Shown: positions 1 to 12,665, counted from the stretch's first letter. The stretch: DNA of 64,000 nt from Vitis vinifera (GCF_030704535.1 NC_081818.1:1935001-1999000), one strand, 5' to 3'. The notes: a model not told the origin generated them from the sequence alone. Numbers and translations are program-made.

Positions 1-371
1 AATTAAATTATATTAAAGTTGTTAGCTTAATTCCCGATAAAAATAACTTAAAATTGATTTTAAATCATTAAATTGACATATTTATCATCATAAATTATAA
101 TTAAGGCAAATGCAGTCAAGTAATAATGAAGGTCATGGAATAGTAAAAAAGACCGTGAAGGTAATTAGAGCAAATGATGAAAAAAAAAAAAGTAAAATTA
201 AAATATAGACTTAATAATAAGTTAATTATTTTTACTTAATACTTAAAATTATTTTTTTATTTTAAGTTATACCATTAAGTTATTTTACCAAACATACTTA
301 ATTTACTTAATAACTTAAATTAAGTTATTAAGTCATTTTAAGTTATTAAATTGATTTACCAAACATCTACT
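1..371 (+). mobile_element. MITE-like element, copy 1 (cut by window edge)
   Basis: AT-rich, non-coding sequence that repeats at 1868-2264 in the same orientation and at 54528-54918 in reverse. The right end reads TTTACCAAACATC, the inverse of the GTTTGGTAA found at the left end of the second copy. A short AT-rich element with inverted ends and no ORF fits a MITE. The left end lies outside the window. No target-site duplication could be fixed. Confidence 0.55.
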
Positions 372-1867
372 AACATTTTATAAAAACGTGTTTATTCAGA
401 GCCCCTTTGATAATAATTGTAAGGAACGATTTTAATGTTTTTAGTGCTTGAAAATAACTCTTTAGATAAATATTTCTCAATATTGAAAGGTTAAAAACGC
501 TTCCTAAAATTAGTGTCAAACGAGTTCTTAATCTTAACGTTAAATCGATTGAAATGATGAATAAATAAATAAATAAGTTGGAGCTTAAAAAAATAAATAA
601 ATATCAATATTAAATTTTGAATTAGATCGAGCTACTTTAAAATATGATAGTGTTTTTATAGCAATCCAAGGGGCAAGGAGTTGGGTCAACCATTCAATCA
701 AATGATGTTAAGTAGCTTCTCATCTCTTCTTAAGAAACAAATGGGTTGTTTTTTTACAAAGTTGTACTAAATTTTACATATGGAAATTTTGTCAAAAGAA
801 TTATTAGTTCAATTCACCTTAATGATAGAAAAAATAATTGATTAAATTCTATTAAATTTGACTTATATTGATTATTTATCAAATAAAGATTTTGGTTATT
901 GAAGAGAGTAATTAACATTCTTATTTATGTTAAACTAAAAATGTATGCAATTTAAACTTAATAGTCTAATATTATTTCAATAAAGATAATTTTTTTAAAT
1001 ATTATGCTATTTTATTTATAAATTAATTAATGATATTAAAATAATAAAATTTTAAATCATCAAAATCATCTAAAAATGTGAAGTTAAAAGTTCAAGAAAT
1101 TAAAAAAAAATGAAATCACATTTACCAAATACGGTTTCAATTCAAAAGTGAAACAATGAAATCGCATTTGTCAAATGTAGTTACAATAAAAATAAATAAA
1201 ATCAATGAGATGGCTCCTATAGGCTTTATTTTTTTTATTTTTTTATTTTTTATAAAAAAAAAAGGGTAATTTTGGCTTGAAACTGAGGTATTGCTTCCGT
1301 TTTGGTTGGATAGTTGTTAGGTTATGATGTTGAAATTGGAAACCTAAGTTGGAGTCCTAATAGATTTTGTATTTTAAAAACTATTTAGTATCTTTTAAAA
1401 TATTTTTATGAATAAAAAATATTTATATTTTTTCAAAGTCTTGTAAAACTGAAATCTATTTCATCGGCAAAGCATGAACAACCTTGAAAATCCTCTTTTA
1501 TTTTAAAAATACAAGTAAATCACTTGGATAAAATTAGTTTTATAACCATTAGTTGATATAAGCAAGCTTTTTTTAGGATTAAAAAAATAAAGAATTTTAT
1601 ATTTTATAAAATTTAAATATAATTTTGATTTTAAATAAGCATGAATTAACCCCACAAATTCCAAATTTTAATTACTTTAAAAAAAAATTTCAAATTCAAA
1701 TATATTGTATCTATGAGTTTAAGTTAAAATAGGAGTTCATTTACTTTTTCAAACATACTTTTATATATATATATATATATCTGTTAGGTTTTTTAAGTGT
1801 TGTTTACAATGTTAAGTAAAAATAAAATTAAAAATATTCAAACCGGAAATAAAGATAAAGATGGAAT
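372..1867. other. AT-rich intergenic stretch, no gene seen
   Basis: No supported gene. The part up to about 530 continues the repeat block that comes back at about 2265-2420. It resembles another dispersed AT-rich family whose ends read like TTTGATAATAATT and GTCAAACGA. The rest is simple AT-rich sequence with a short (AT)n run near 1762-1781. Confidence 0.5.
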
Positions 1868-2264
1868 TGTTTGGTAATACTTATTACTTAATGTCTTAAG
1901 TTGATTTTAAGTTAAATTATATTAAAGTTGTTAGTTTAAAACTTCTTACTAATAAAAATAACTTAAAATTGATTTTAAATCATTAAATTGACATATTTAT
2001 CTTCATAAATTATAATTATGACAAATAAGGTCAAGTAACAATGAAGGTCATAGAGTAGCAAAAAAGACCTTGATGATAATTAAAACAAATGGTGAAAAAA
2101 ATGTAAAATAAAAATATAGATTTAATAATAAGTTAATTATTTTCACTTATTACTTAAAGTTATTTTTTATTTTAAACTATACCATTAATTATTTTACCAA
2201 ACACACTTAATTTACTTAATAACTTAAATTAAATTATTAAATTGGTTTACCAAACATCTACTAA
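1868..2264 (+). mobile_element. MITE-like element, copy 2
   Basis: Full-length copy of the family also seen at 1-371. It starts near GTTTGGTAATACTTATTAC and ends at TTTACCAAACATC, so the ends are inverted (GTTTGGTAA and TTTACCAAAC). It is about 400 bp with no coding capacity. Together with 2265-2520 it forms a direct repeat of window positions 1-625, so this stretch was either duplicated as a block or holds two insertions of a composite. Confidence 0.6.
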
Positions 2265-2601
2265 CATTTTATAAAAACGTGCTTATTTAGAGCCCCTTTA
2301 GTAATAATTTTAAGAAACGTTTTTAATATTTTTAGTATTTGAAAATAACTTTTTAGATAAATATTATGAAGGTTGAAAGGTTAAAAGTGTTTTCTAAAAT
2401 TACTGTCAAACGAATTCTTAATCTTAACATTAAATCGATTGAAATGATGAATAAATAAATAAATGAGTTGAAGCTTAAAAAAATAAATAAATATCATTAT
2501 AAAATTACAATATAAAAAAATATCATTATTAAATATCTCCTATTTAAGAGATTAGAATTGGGATCAAACTCAAACTTTTACTAATCCCAATTACAAGAAT
2601 C

Positions 2602-3849
2602 ATGTATGGGAAAAGGAGAAGAGAAAGGCGGAGTGAAATAGAAGCTGGTTTGTCATACTTTCCACTGTATTTTGGGCAACTAGAACAACTACAAGAGCAA
2701 AATTTGCAACAACGTTGGCAGCAACAAAAACAACAAAGCACTATTGATTACCGAAGGCTCACCTCCTTCCTGGAATACGATGATTCGTTTCTTTCTGTGT
2801 GGAACTGGAAGCCTACTGACACCAGTGACAACGGTTCATCATCACAAGGAGCAGAAAGCCGACGACTTTACATAGAACTCCAATCTGGATCACTATTCAG
2901 TCGTGATGTGAGTTTTGTTTATTGTTTACCAACTATTTTTTATTTAGTTTAATTACCATCTTCTAATTTTTCTTGTAAAATACAATATTTTTTTCTTATA
3001 AAACCTATAAACATAGAATTAGATCAAAAAAGTTTTGTAAGGCTATGTTTGGTTCCCAAAAAATTTGAAAGAAAATGAAAGAGAAAAAATAAAAAATAAA
3101 AAAGAAAGAAAAAAAATCAATAAATTATTTTTATATACTATTTCAAAAAAATTTCATTTATTTAATTTATATACTCTTTCAAAAAAATTTCATTTATTTA
3201 ATTCTTCTATATAAATATTGTATAATTTAAAAATATATATACTTCTTTATTTTTCTTAATATTTTTTTTCTTTCCTCAGTAGACATAATATAAAATTTAT
3301 TCTAATTTTTGTAACATATCTTCAATTTTTCATAAGAAATATTCAACTCTAAGCCTCAAGATGAATTAATTAATCATAATAAAAATATTTTTATTGTTTT
3401 ATATTTATCAAAATTAATTAATTTATTACTGTGATTATTATTATCCTTTCATACATCACTCTCTTTCTATATTACAATATTTAAATATTTATATATTGAC
3501 TTGTTGATAGCAAATTCTGTTGTTGATTTAGTAACCCACTATCAAATTTACTGAATTTACCCGATGCTTATTGTTATGAGGTGGTTATTACCTTGAGGTT
3601 TCCTCGGTTATTAAAAAAATAAAAAACTTTTTAAATTTATCTTATTAATTATATAGAAAATGTTTGCACCAAATACATAAAAGTTTATTGTGTACATAAC
3701 ATACCAAGAGAGTATAAATTAAGTTTATAAAGTTTGTAGACTAACATTTTTTCTTTTGTATGTAACTTTGTTAGGTTTTCTATGTGAAATCCGAATATAT
3801 GAAGTCTAAACAACCTTTTGAGAAAGCTTTTAAGTCCCATGGAGATTAG
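2602..3849 (+). CDS. Unknown two-exon protein, copy 1 (frame-interrupted tail)
   Basis: I do not recognise this family. Exon 1 is 2602-2907, with donor GTGAGT. Exon 2 starts at 3775 after TTGTTAG, in phase 0, and the open frame stops at 3849, giving 126 aa. It is a clear paralogue of the gene at 5948: both have a Gln-rich N-terminus followed by the conserved core DYxRLTSFLEYDDSFLSVWNWK and then FYxKSxYMKS at the start of exon 2. Compared with the paralogue there is one extra base between about 3829 and 3842. The frame that would continue the shared tail (EISD...) ends at 3925. So this copy is either truncated or decaying, or the base is a sequence error. No signal peptide or membrane segment is visible. 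The acidic or Gln-rich character would suit a nuclear or regulatory protein, but this is a guess. Confidence 0.6.
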
Positions 3850-3925
3850 TGATTCTCGATACGCTGTGGAGATTAGCGACTTTGAAGAAACTTCAGCGGC
3901 AAAATTGAGAGAGATTAAAAAATAA

Positions 3926-5208
3926 TCTCAATATGTAGTATTTAATAATTTAAATAAGTTGAATATATATATATATATATATATTCTCATGGGCTTTACT
4001 TTTTGCACTCCTATTGATTCTATGGAGGCTTGCTGCTTGTACATACCATCTTTGCATCAATAAATTTGATAAGTTTAAAATATTGGTTTTATTTTCTTTT
4101 ATTAACTTGCATTTTAAATGGGTTGTTTTTTAAATAATAAATAAATAAATAAATAAATTTATATTTTATAAATTTTTTAAAATTTTTATTAAATTCAACT
4201 TTAATTGACCTGAATCATAATAGCAATATTTTCAAATTCACCTTTTGAGCTAAAATGACAATTAGAGCTCGTTTGGGAGTACTTTTTAAAAGTTTTCAGA
4301 ATTTTAAAAACACTTGTAAAATTTTAGAAAAACACTTCAAATTTTTTTATATATTCTTAAAATACCATTTTTCCCAATCCTCACTCTTACTTCTCGTTAT
4401 CTCCTCTTTCCCTTTCATTTCCCTTTTATACAAATAAATTTTTATTTTTTTCAATAATATGAATGTTTATATATTTTTTAGTTTATTATCATATTTTTTT
4501 TTTATAATAAATGTCATTTTTAGTAATTTACTATTACTAAAAAAACATTAAAAACACTTTTACTAGAAAAAAGCTGAAACAAACTCTTAGACAAACACTA
4601 AACCAGAGAGAATTGGGACAATTCCATCCAACAAGTGTTCCATGGTTCAATATAATATATAAATTTTTTATTTGAAATTTTTGTGTTTTACCTTAATGTA
4701 ATTTGACAATAATTTTAGAAAATGCTTCCAACATTTTTAATATTTGAAAATTTTTAATATTCAAGTATTAGAAATATTAAAAACATTTTTTAGAATTATT
4801 GCCAAACACATTCTAAGACTTTTATCATAAGTGATTTTGAGAAAATAAAATAAATAAAATATTTTTCTCGTTTTATGAAAATCATAAAGTTGTAAAAATA
4901 AAGATAATAGAATCGTGTTTGTCCATTATTTAATCTTAGCACTTATTTTTCTAACATTTTAAAATCATTTTAAGACTTTAATTTATTGAAATAATGGGTT
5001 AAACCTTAAAATATAATAGTAAAAGAAATCAAGTGCCAAAAAAAATATTTTTAACTCTTTTCTATGTTTTTATATATATTTTAAAAATAATTTTTATATG
5101 TAGTGTGTTATTTTTAAACATTCCTTTTTTTTTTATTACTAAATATGTTTTGCTATTTTTCTTTTTAGGGAACATAAAACTATTTTCTAAAATAATTACC
5201 ATACAAAT

Positions 5209-5251
<43 letters not shown>

Positions 5252-5495
5252 TAGAAAATAATTTTTTGGTTGTCAAATATATCCAACTAATATACACATA
5301 TATTGTAAATTAAATATTAAAAAATTTAAAAATAATTTATAAGGATATACGATAAGTTCATACTTTTTATCCAATAGTTATTATATTTTATATAAATTTT
5401 ACTATTAATTTTTTAAACAATATAAAATAGAAAAGTAAATCATTAATGTCTAAAATCCAATATATATATGTAATAGAAAACATATAAAAATTATG
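3926..5495. other. AT-rich intergenic stretch between the paralogue pair
   Basis: No gene is supported. The stretch contains an (AT)n run near 3965-3984, a degenerate copy of the AACGTTTTTAATATT-type dispersed repeat around 4690-4805, and the long (TA)n tract at 5211-5248. Small open frames here are made only of AT-rich low-complexity codons. Confidence 0.5.
5211..5248. repeat. (TA)n microsatellite
   Basis: Nineteen uninterrupted TA dinucleotides, read directly. This is a likely length-polymorphic marker. Confidence 0.95.
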
Positions 5496-5768
5496 ACTAT
5501 GTTTGGTTCACATCAAATAATAGAAAAAGAAAAAAAAAAGTTAAGAAATATGATTTTTCTCATGTTTGATTTTACTATAAAATATATATATAAATCCAAT
5601 ATAATTAAAATTAATTTAAATTTTATATATTTTAATATTATTTAATCTTAATATAATAGAGAAGACTAAGTAAAATTACTTTGAGGAAACATATAAAAAT
5701 AATTTATTAAATTTGAACTTTTTTCTTTTATTTTTTTTCTTTTGTATTTTTCATGAACCAAACATAAC
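5496..5768. mobile_element. MITE-like element, TATGTTTGGTTC family
   Basis: The left end ACTATGTTTGGTTC and the right end GAACCAAACATAAC are inverted copies of each other around about 250 bp of AT-rich, non-coding sequence. The same end sequence bounds elements at 16372, 25721, 35525 and 36271. It lies about 180 bp upstream of the second copy of the unknown gene pair. Confidence 0.6.
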
Positions 5769-5947
5769 CTAGATAAAATTAGAACATTAATAAATATAAT
5801 TGTTAAATGTCTTTTCTTTGTCATATTAGAATTTGGATCAAACTCAACCTTCACTAATCCCACTCCGAGTACACATCCTCTATCCTATACCCATTAGCTT
5901 ATATAATCCGAAATCACACCAAACATTGTTTTAATTTAAGAAGAATC

Positions 5948-6767
5948 ATGAGTGGAAGAGGAGGAGGAGAAACGCAAAGTAACATGGAAGGAGGTTCCTC
6001 GTGCTTTTCACCACATTTTAGGCAAATAATACCACAACTTCACCTGCAAAATTTGCACCAAGAGCACCACCACCAACAACAAACTATTGATTACTCAAGA
6101 CTCACATCGTTTTTGGAATATGATGACTCGTTTCTTTCTGTCTGGAATTGGAAGTCTATCGATGACGGTGACGTCAATTCATCATCACATAGAGAAGAAA
6201 GTCGACCACGTTACATGGAATTCCAACCTGGATCATTATTCAATCATGATGTAAGTCTTGATCCTTGTTTATGAATAAAATAGCAATTTCAATTTAATTT
6301 AAGTATTGTCTTCTAATTTTTCTTGTACTAAGCATTATGATGCTTAATTTTGGTTGATCAAAAGGGTTTTATAAATAAATATTAAATTTCTTTGATTGAT
6401 GTATACAATTATTTTCTTCAGATCCATCTTAACGTTGTCTTATTTGAAGTCATTGATAGCATGCGAATTCTTTTTATGATTGGGGTATTTAGTAATTAAG
6501 TTCATAAAATCTATACACTAACATCTTTTCTATTGTCTATGGTTTTAGGTTTTTTACTTGAAATCTAAATATATGAAGTCTGAACAACTTCTTGAGAAAG
6601 CTTCAACCTCCACAGAGATTAGTGATCATGAAGACGCTTCAAACTCCACAGAGATTAATAATCATGAAGAAGCTTTAAGTTCCAAAGAAATTGGCGATTA
6701 TGAAGAAACTTCAAGTTCTAAAGAGATTGGCGATTATGGAAAAAACTTCAAGTTCCAAAGAGATTGA
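5948..6767 (+). CDS. Unknown two-exon protein, copy 2 (acidic repeat tail with frame break)
   Basis: Paralogue of the gene at 2602. Exon 1 is 5948-6250, with donor GTAAGT. Exon 2 begins at 6549 after GTTTTAG, in phase 0, and stops at 6767, giving 173 aa. The core DYSRLTSFLEYDDSFLSVWNWK is shared with copy 1. Exon 2 is built from a 36-base unit coding 12 residues of the type TSSSKEIDDYEE, with about eight units between 6601 and 6888. One unit has an extra base (the A-run between 6738 and 6745), which throws the frame into a short FKFQRD end. The original frame resumes in the +1 register and runs repeat-perfect to a stop at 6897, ending in DFKDED. The intended product was therefore probably about 216 aa. 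It is highly acidic and Ser-rich and has no known domain that I can name. The break could be a real allele, pseudogenisation, or a homopolymer error. Confidence 0.65.
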
Positions 6768-6888
6768 CGATTATGAAGAAACATCAAGTTCTAAAGAGAT
6801 TGACGATTATGAAGAAACTTCAAGTTCCAAAAAGATTGACGACTATGAAGAAACTTCAAGTTCTATAGAGAACAATGATTTTAAAGAT
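6601..6888 (+). repeat. 36-bp coding minisatellite (about 8 units)
   Basis: Tandem 36-base units that mostly read TCAAGTTCCAAAGAGATTGA and then CGATTATGAAGAAACT. They encode a 12-residue acidic/Ser repeat in the tail of the unknown gene. The 5' units are more diverged (DHEDASNSTEIN) than the 3' units, which suggests recent expansion at the 3' side. Copy 1 of the gene has only one or two recognisable units. Confidence 0.8.
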
Positions 6889-6897
6889 GAAGATTAA

Positions 6898-7837
6898 GCC
6901 AAAATTGACACCAAATTTAATTGGGTTCTTTAAGACCATTTAGAATTTCATAGGATATATAAATATATATTTTTTCATGGGTTTTGCCTTTTGTACTTCA
7001 TATTTTTGTTAACTAGAGATATTAATAAAAGCTTTTACATCTTATTGTTACATGGATAAATTTGACTAGTTTTAAACATTGATTTCAAATTTTTTTGGTA
7101 TAAATTTATGGGATAGTTATATTATTTGCCCATACCAAAGTTAAAGCTCAATAAAACATAGGAAAATTGTGATAGCATAATGAAAATATTCTTAAAATAT
7201 GATCGGTTTTTTACTATTTCAATCTAGAATGATTCAAATGCATTTTATTTTAAGGAAATTATATTTGCATCCATCAATTTTTTCTTTACATCCATCCTAT
7301 TTATGCATCATCCAATTTAAAATAATGACCTAACATCATTTACAAATTTCAATTTACGAAAAACATCTTTCGATTCTTCTCTTATCGCATTCATTTTTTT
7401 TCTTTTCTTTTTTATGAGCTTTTTTCTTCTCAACAACAAACCATAAGAGAAAATATTATTGACAAAAAAAAAAAAAAATTGTCTAAAAATAATTGAGAAG
7501 AATCTAAAGATGATTTACAAGTGAGAAACAGTGCAAAAGTGCATGGACCTAATGATGAATACCATGCAAATATCCAAGCTTAGTGCTCTATGAAGAATGG
7601 ATAAATTATCTCATCATTTATTTTATTTTATATTAAACTAAATATGAGATATAATATTAATGATAAGATATATAATTTATCATCCTTTTGATGTCCCTCA
7701 TATATAAAGTATGTTAATCCAAAAGTTAAAATATAAAATATACATATTTTATATATCATAAATTGTTTTTTTATTACTTATTTTATCAAATAAAAAATTT
7801 TGATTAGAAAAATTAAATTTGCAGTGAAAAAAAAATT
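6898..7837. other. 3' flank of the unknown gene, AT-rich
   Basis: Nothing coding is seen. The first 150 bases are probably the 3' UTR of the upstream gene (an AATAAAAG-like signal near 7020). Confidence 0.4.
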
Positions 7838-8575
7838 TATAAATTATAAAGAAGAATTAAAAATATTTATAAAATATATTGTAAAATAATACAAATATAT
7901 GTATTATTTAATATATAAATTATTTTTATGTATTGAACAACAAAATATGACATTTTTATTTATAAGTTTTTAAATATTTTAGTCATAAATATTATTAACA
8001 AATAAATAATTATTTATTTATTAAATTTTAAATTATTGAAAATTTCTAAATAGCATTAAATGTGAGAAATTTCATATACTTTTTTATAGCAAATATTAGA
8101 ATGCGATATTTTTTTTTTAAAACTATTATTGAACATCGAAAATTAATATATATTCCATTTCATTTTTTTAGTCATTTAAAAAAATAAATATAAGCATGAT
8201 AAAAATATTTATAAAATATAAAGAAGAATTAAAAATATTTATAAAATATATCGTGAAATAATACTAATATATGTCTTATTTAATATATAATTTTTTTTTA
8301 TGTAATGAATAACATAATATAAATTTTTTATTTATAAATTTTAAATATTTTAATCATGAATATTTTTAATAAATAAATAAATATTTATTTATTAAAGTTT
8401 AAATTATTGAACAATTTCTAAATACTACTAAATGTAAGACAAATTTCATATTTTTTTAGCAATATAATTTTTATTTTAAATAATTATTAAATATTTAAAA
8501 TAATATATGTTCTATTTCATTTTTTTAATTTTAAAAATTAAATATAAATATAATATAATATATCTCATTAAATAT
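7838..8575. repeat. Tandem duplication, about 372-bp unit, two copies
   Basis: The sequence beginning ATAAAGAAGAATTAAAAATA near 7846 returns near 8218 at a period of 372. Similarity runs through the whole unit, for example TATTTATTTATTAAA followed by an ATTTCTAAATA stretch in both. The copies are clearly diverged (many small indels), so this is an old duplication of non-coding AT-rich DNA. Confidence 0.7.
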
Positions 8576-8748
8576 GTATATCTTATCCAATGAAATATGA
8601 TATTATAAGATATACATATCTTAATTTATCTTTTTCTGTAAAACAAATTTAACCTTAAAATTTTATTTTTATTTATATGTTATTTTGATTTTAGATAATA
8701 AAAAGAAATACCATATTAACTAACTATTGTAAAATAAAATATGATATC

Positions 8749-8751
<3 letters not shown>

Positions 8752-8785
<34 letters not shown>
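8752..8785. repeat. (AT)n microsatellite
   Basis: Uninterrupted AT run of 34 bases, read directly. Confidence 0.95.
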
Positions 8786-8788
<3 letters not shown>

Positions 8789-9435
8789 ATTTTCTTTTAG
8801 ATGACCGAGATATATTTATTATTTCTAGCCAATAATAATCTAGACGGGGATGACCTTTTCGAGCACACCACCATTAATTTTCAATTTATAATATTATTAA
8901 AGAGTTAAGAAAAAATAGAAAATTTTCTATCAAAATTAATGTACATATTAAGATTTTCTTTCTATATAAATTTGCTATTTAAATGAAAGCCCTTAAAACG
9001 AGGATTTTTGCTTCGGACGGTAATCCAAACAGGCCCTTAACTTTTTAACTCTTCCGTGGTAGAAATTAAGAAGCCGTGCTCTGACTTGGATTTCAAGCAA
9101 CCTGCAAATTTTCAAGGCAACCAATAGATAAAAGCCACGACTGCATCATGTAAAATTGGAGGACCTCTTTCGACTAAACACCCTCATAGTTACTCTGCAA
9201 CTACCAAAAACTCCTCAAAGTGATGACGTGTCAGCATGTTATTGGAAGTTGAAGAAATCACTTCAGAATAACGAACATTAGATTAAAGCCCAAAAGACGT
9301 TCGCCCACAGTTTTTTATAGCTTGATGAATCGAAGTTGTCTTCGTCTTCTGGGATTCGAGGTGTTCGTAGCTCATATAAATTCAAATTCTTGCGGTGTCG
9401 AGGTCTGCGTTCTGTTTCTCAATCCTCTCTGGAAA

Positions 9436-10976
9436 ATGGCTGAATCAATGAGCATGGGTGCATCGATTAGAAAGTGGGTGGTGGAGAACAAGCTTCGAGC
9501 TGTTGGTACTTTTCTCGTTGCTTTTTATTTATTTATTTATTTATTTCCTTCAGTTTTCCGTGAAAACAGAAAATCCATTTGGTTTTGGATTTTCTTTTGG
9601 TTTTTGTTTTTTGATTTTGTTTGATTTGATGGAATCTGGAAAAGGATGTTTATGGCTTAGCGGAATCGGGGGTTCAATTGCCTACAACTGGTCCCAACCC
9701 GGTATGAAGACCAGCGTCAAGATCATCCACGCTAGGTATGGTCTTTTTTATTTTTATTTTTATTTTTTCTGCTTTCTCTATCTTTTGTGTTTGTTTGCAT
9801 TCGTATGGGTTGTTGTGGAATTATGTGGATCAGAAGCACCCTCTGTTTGTTTCTCGGGAAAAAATGGGGAAGGAAAGTGATTGAACAAAGAAGCCCTTTC
9901 GTTTTTTTTTTTTTTTGAAAAATTTTCAACTTTTAATGTTAGCAAATCTAACAAGCAGGAGGCAACGCTGACTCCCAGCGCATTGACTTTGCATTTGAAA
10001 ATGAAGTTTTAAAGGTACTCCTATAGTCCTATGGAAAATAATGATAATTTTCATTCATGTAAAGTAAATTTGGAAAATACATTTTTAAATTATTTGTAAA
10101 AGAAGAAAAATAATTAATATGGGTTTGATAGGAATTTTTTCTTTTTATTTTATTTTTTTCGTATTTTCTCTTTAATTTTCAAAAACCCAAATACACTTTA
10201 GAAGTTGTCTTAAACTCAATTCTACCCCAAGGAGGTAAACATAAATATCCTTGTATGTTTATATTAGAATTTTCTCAAAAACTTATTGTAAAAAGAAAAA
10301 AAGAAAAAAGTGAGAGAATTAAATATAATTAAAATTAATTAAAAAATATATTTTAAATTATTTAATCTTTATATAAAAAATTTAAAAACATAATAAACTT
10401 AAAATAATATATAAAAAGTATCATTCGTTGCAATTCTATAAGTTGTATAACTTGTATCAAAGTTCTTTGAATTTATGACTTTATTCTTGGATCGAGTTTT
10501 GACTATAGAAAATGTTCTCGTGACTAGAACTCATGACCCTCACTCTTGATTCTGAAAAGCCAATTAGTGGTTGGATTCTGAAACCAAGAAGTTTTGATCA
10601 TTTCATTTAAAAATCAATAAGTGATGAATAAAAATAAGTTAAACTTTTATGACATTTGACATCAGTTTATTCTAAAAGTCACTTTCATCCTTAAATTTAA
10701 GAGTGATATTAATTACATACAAACATAATACATTTTTTAACTAAGTATTTTCAAATTTTCATCATTTCTCTTACTTTGTGGAATTTGGATCTTGGAGTTC
10801 AAACTTTTGCTTACTTGCTAACTTATTTTTTGGGTTTCAAATAATAAATATGAGTAACCAGGTTGCACGCTCAGGCTTTGACGCTGGCTGCATTGGCGGG
10901 GGCTGCTGCGGTGGAGTACTATGACAGATCGGTGAAGAAGACAGATGAAATGACGCACTCCGTCCGCTTAGATTAA
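9436..10976 (+). CDS. HIG1-domain (hypoxia-induced) mitochondrial membrane protein
   Basis: Three exons, 9436-9505, 9645-9735 and 10862-10976, join in frame (AG|GT donors, phase-consistent) to 91 aa. The N-terminus is MAESMSMGASIRKWVVENK, followed by RAVGCLWLSGIGGSIAYNW, MKTSVKIIHARLHAQALTL and AALAGAAAVEYYD. This is the plant hypoxia-responsive / HIG1 family. In yeast and animals, relatives (Rcf1/HIGD) sit in the mitochondrial inner membrane and assist cytochrome oxidase and respiratory supercomplex assembly. Two hydrophobic segments (about residues 23-40 and 54-72) fit a hairpin topology. The start was chosen because it heads the conserved N-terminal stretch; an upstream in-frame ATG at 9322 would add an unlikely leader. 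It lies directly upstream of the eL22 gene, a pairing also found in Arabidopsis. Size and sequence look intact. Confidence 0.9.
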
Positions 10977-12590
10977 TCCATTTTTCAGCAAATGAATTCC
11001 CCACCCTTGGAATTTGGATGGAAGAAATCAACTCTTCTCTCTCCGCATTCATTTGTTGAATCTTTGCTTAGGAGCCTCTACCTTTAATTAATGGTGGGCT
11101 GTTGGGAATATTTTGTTTGGCCGCCCATATGGTTTGTCCTGTATTTTTTTTAATTTAATTAATGTCATTTTCCCATGTGGTTGGGAATATTTTATTATTA
11201 AATTTTCGCTTTAATTTCCAATATATATATATAAACTAAAAAAAATAAGAGCATGTTTGTAACTGGTTTTTATAGGTGAAAAACATTTGAATTTTTTATT
11301 TTTATTTTTTATAACAGATTTTTGGGAACTTATTTTGAAAATAGGGTGTTTCCGTTGTTTTTACCTTTTTTTTTTTTTACAAATATTATTAAATAAATAA
11401 AAATAAAGCACTATAAAAAAAATTATGGACTTATTTGACAAAATTTCATATTCTCCTTTAATTCTAAAACCATCCTAGACATAGACTTGTTTATAAGAAC
11501 TATTTTTTGGAAACAATTTTCAAATACGTTTCCAAATGCAACCTAATTTCTAACTTAAAAAAAAATGTTTATTTTTCAAGAATTTATTAACAAATTTGGG
11601 TCAAATGTTTGTTGCCAAGTGTATGAGAATATGAATAATATGATTATTTTGAAAAACAATTAACAAATGGTTTTCAAAATTTATTTTTAAGAATTGTTTT
11701 TAAAATGTTATCAAAAGACAGGTGGACTCTATTTGTGTAGCCTATTTTCTATTTTTCATTTTTTAGAAAATTGAGTTGAAAAAATTGGGTGGAAACACCT
11801 AGAATATTTACCAATTCATAATATTATAATCATTTTTTATTTTTTATTACTAATAGTATATCGTTTCTATATTAGAAAGTAATTCATTTTAATGAAGCAA
11901 AATATGTGGTTAATTTCTTTGTTAATTATAGATATATTATTATTTTTTATTTTCTGTTACAATATTAAAATAGACAATAAAGCAAATAAAAAAAAAGAAC
12001 AAAGATATTTTGTTATTTAATTATTTTTATTGTGTCAAATTAGTACCAAATAAAAGAGCACAGTTGATAAATTCCTTTATTAATTAAAGACTTACTATAT
12101 TTTTTTATTATTATAGTATTAAAATAACATAACATTTAATTTTAAATATATACTAGATCATATTTATTCATATGAATATTTTACTTATATTTATAATATT
12201 TATTTCCCTTTTATTTTATAGGTGAAAAAAAGTTTTATGTGATTTTTATATTAATTCCCTCAAACTTTTTCATATTTAAATGATCAAAATTCAGCTGTTT
12301 GGACTTGAAAAAATTGAGGAAAAATGTGAAAGAAAGAAAAAAAGATTTTTTTAATTTAATAAATTATTTTTATATTTTTTAAAATTCATTTTATTTATTT
12401 TTCACCATTATATAAAGATTAAATAATTTAAATATAAATAGTTTTTTTACAAATTTTAATTATATTTTATTTTCTTTTATATTTTTTAGGATAAAATTAA
12501 ATATAAAAAAACCATTTTTCTTTCCTTATTTTCTTATTTTCTGAAAGCAATTTGCTTTAAAATTTTAAAAATATTATCCATTTATATTAA
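10977..12590. other. AT-rich spacer between HIG1 and eL22 genes
   Basis: The first 100-150 bases are probably the 3' UTR of the HIG1-domain gene. The remainder shows no coding frame, only AT-rich sequence and scattered remnants of dispersed repeats (around 11270-11790 and 12290-12550). Confidence 0.4.
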
Positions 12591-12665
12591 AATGAGAATT
12601 ATTGTTATTTTCATGTATCATTGTTGTGACTCGGTCCCACCAAACTCAGCTCGACCCGTTTTTCA

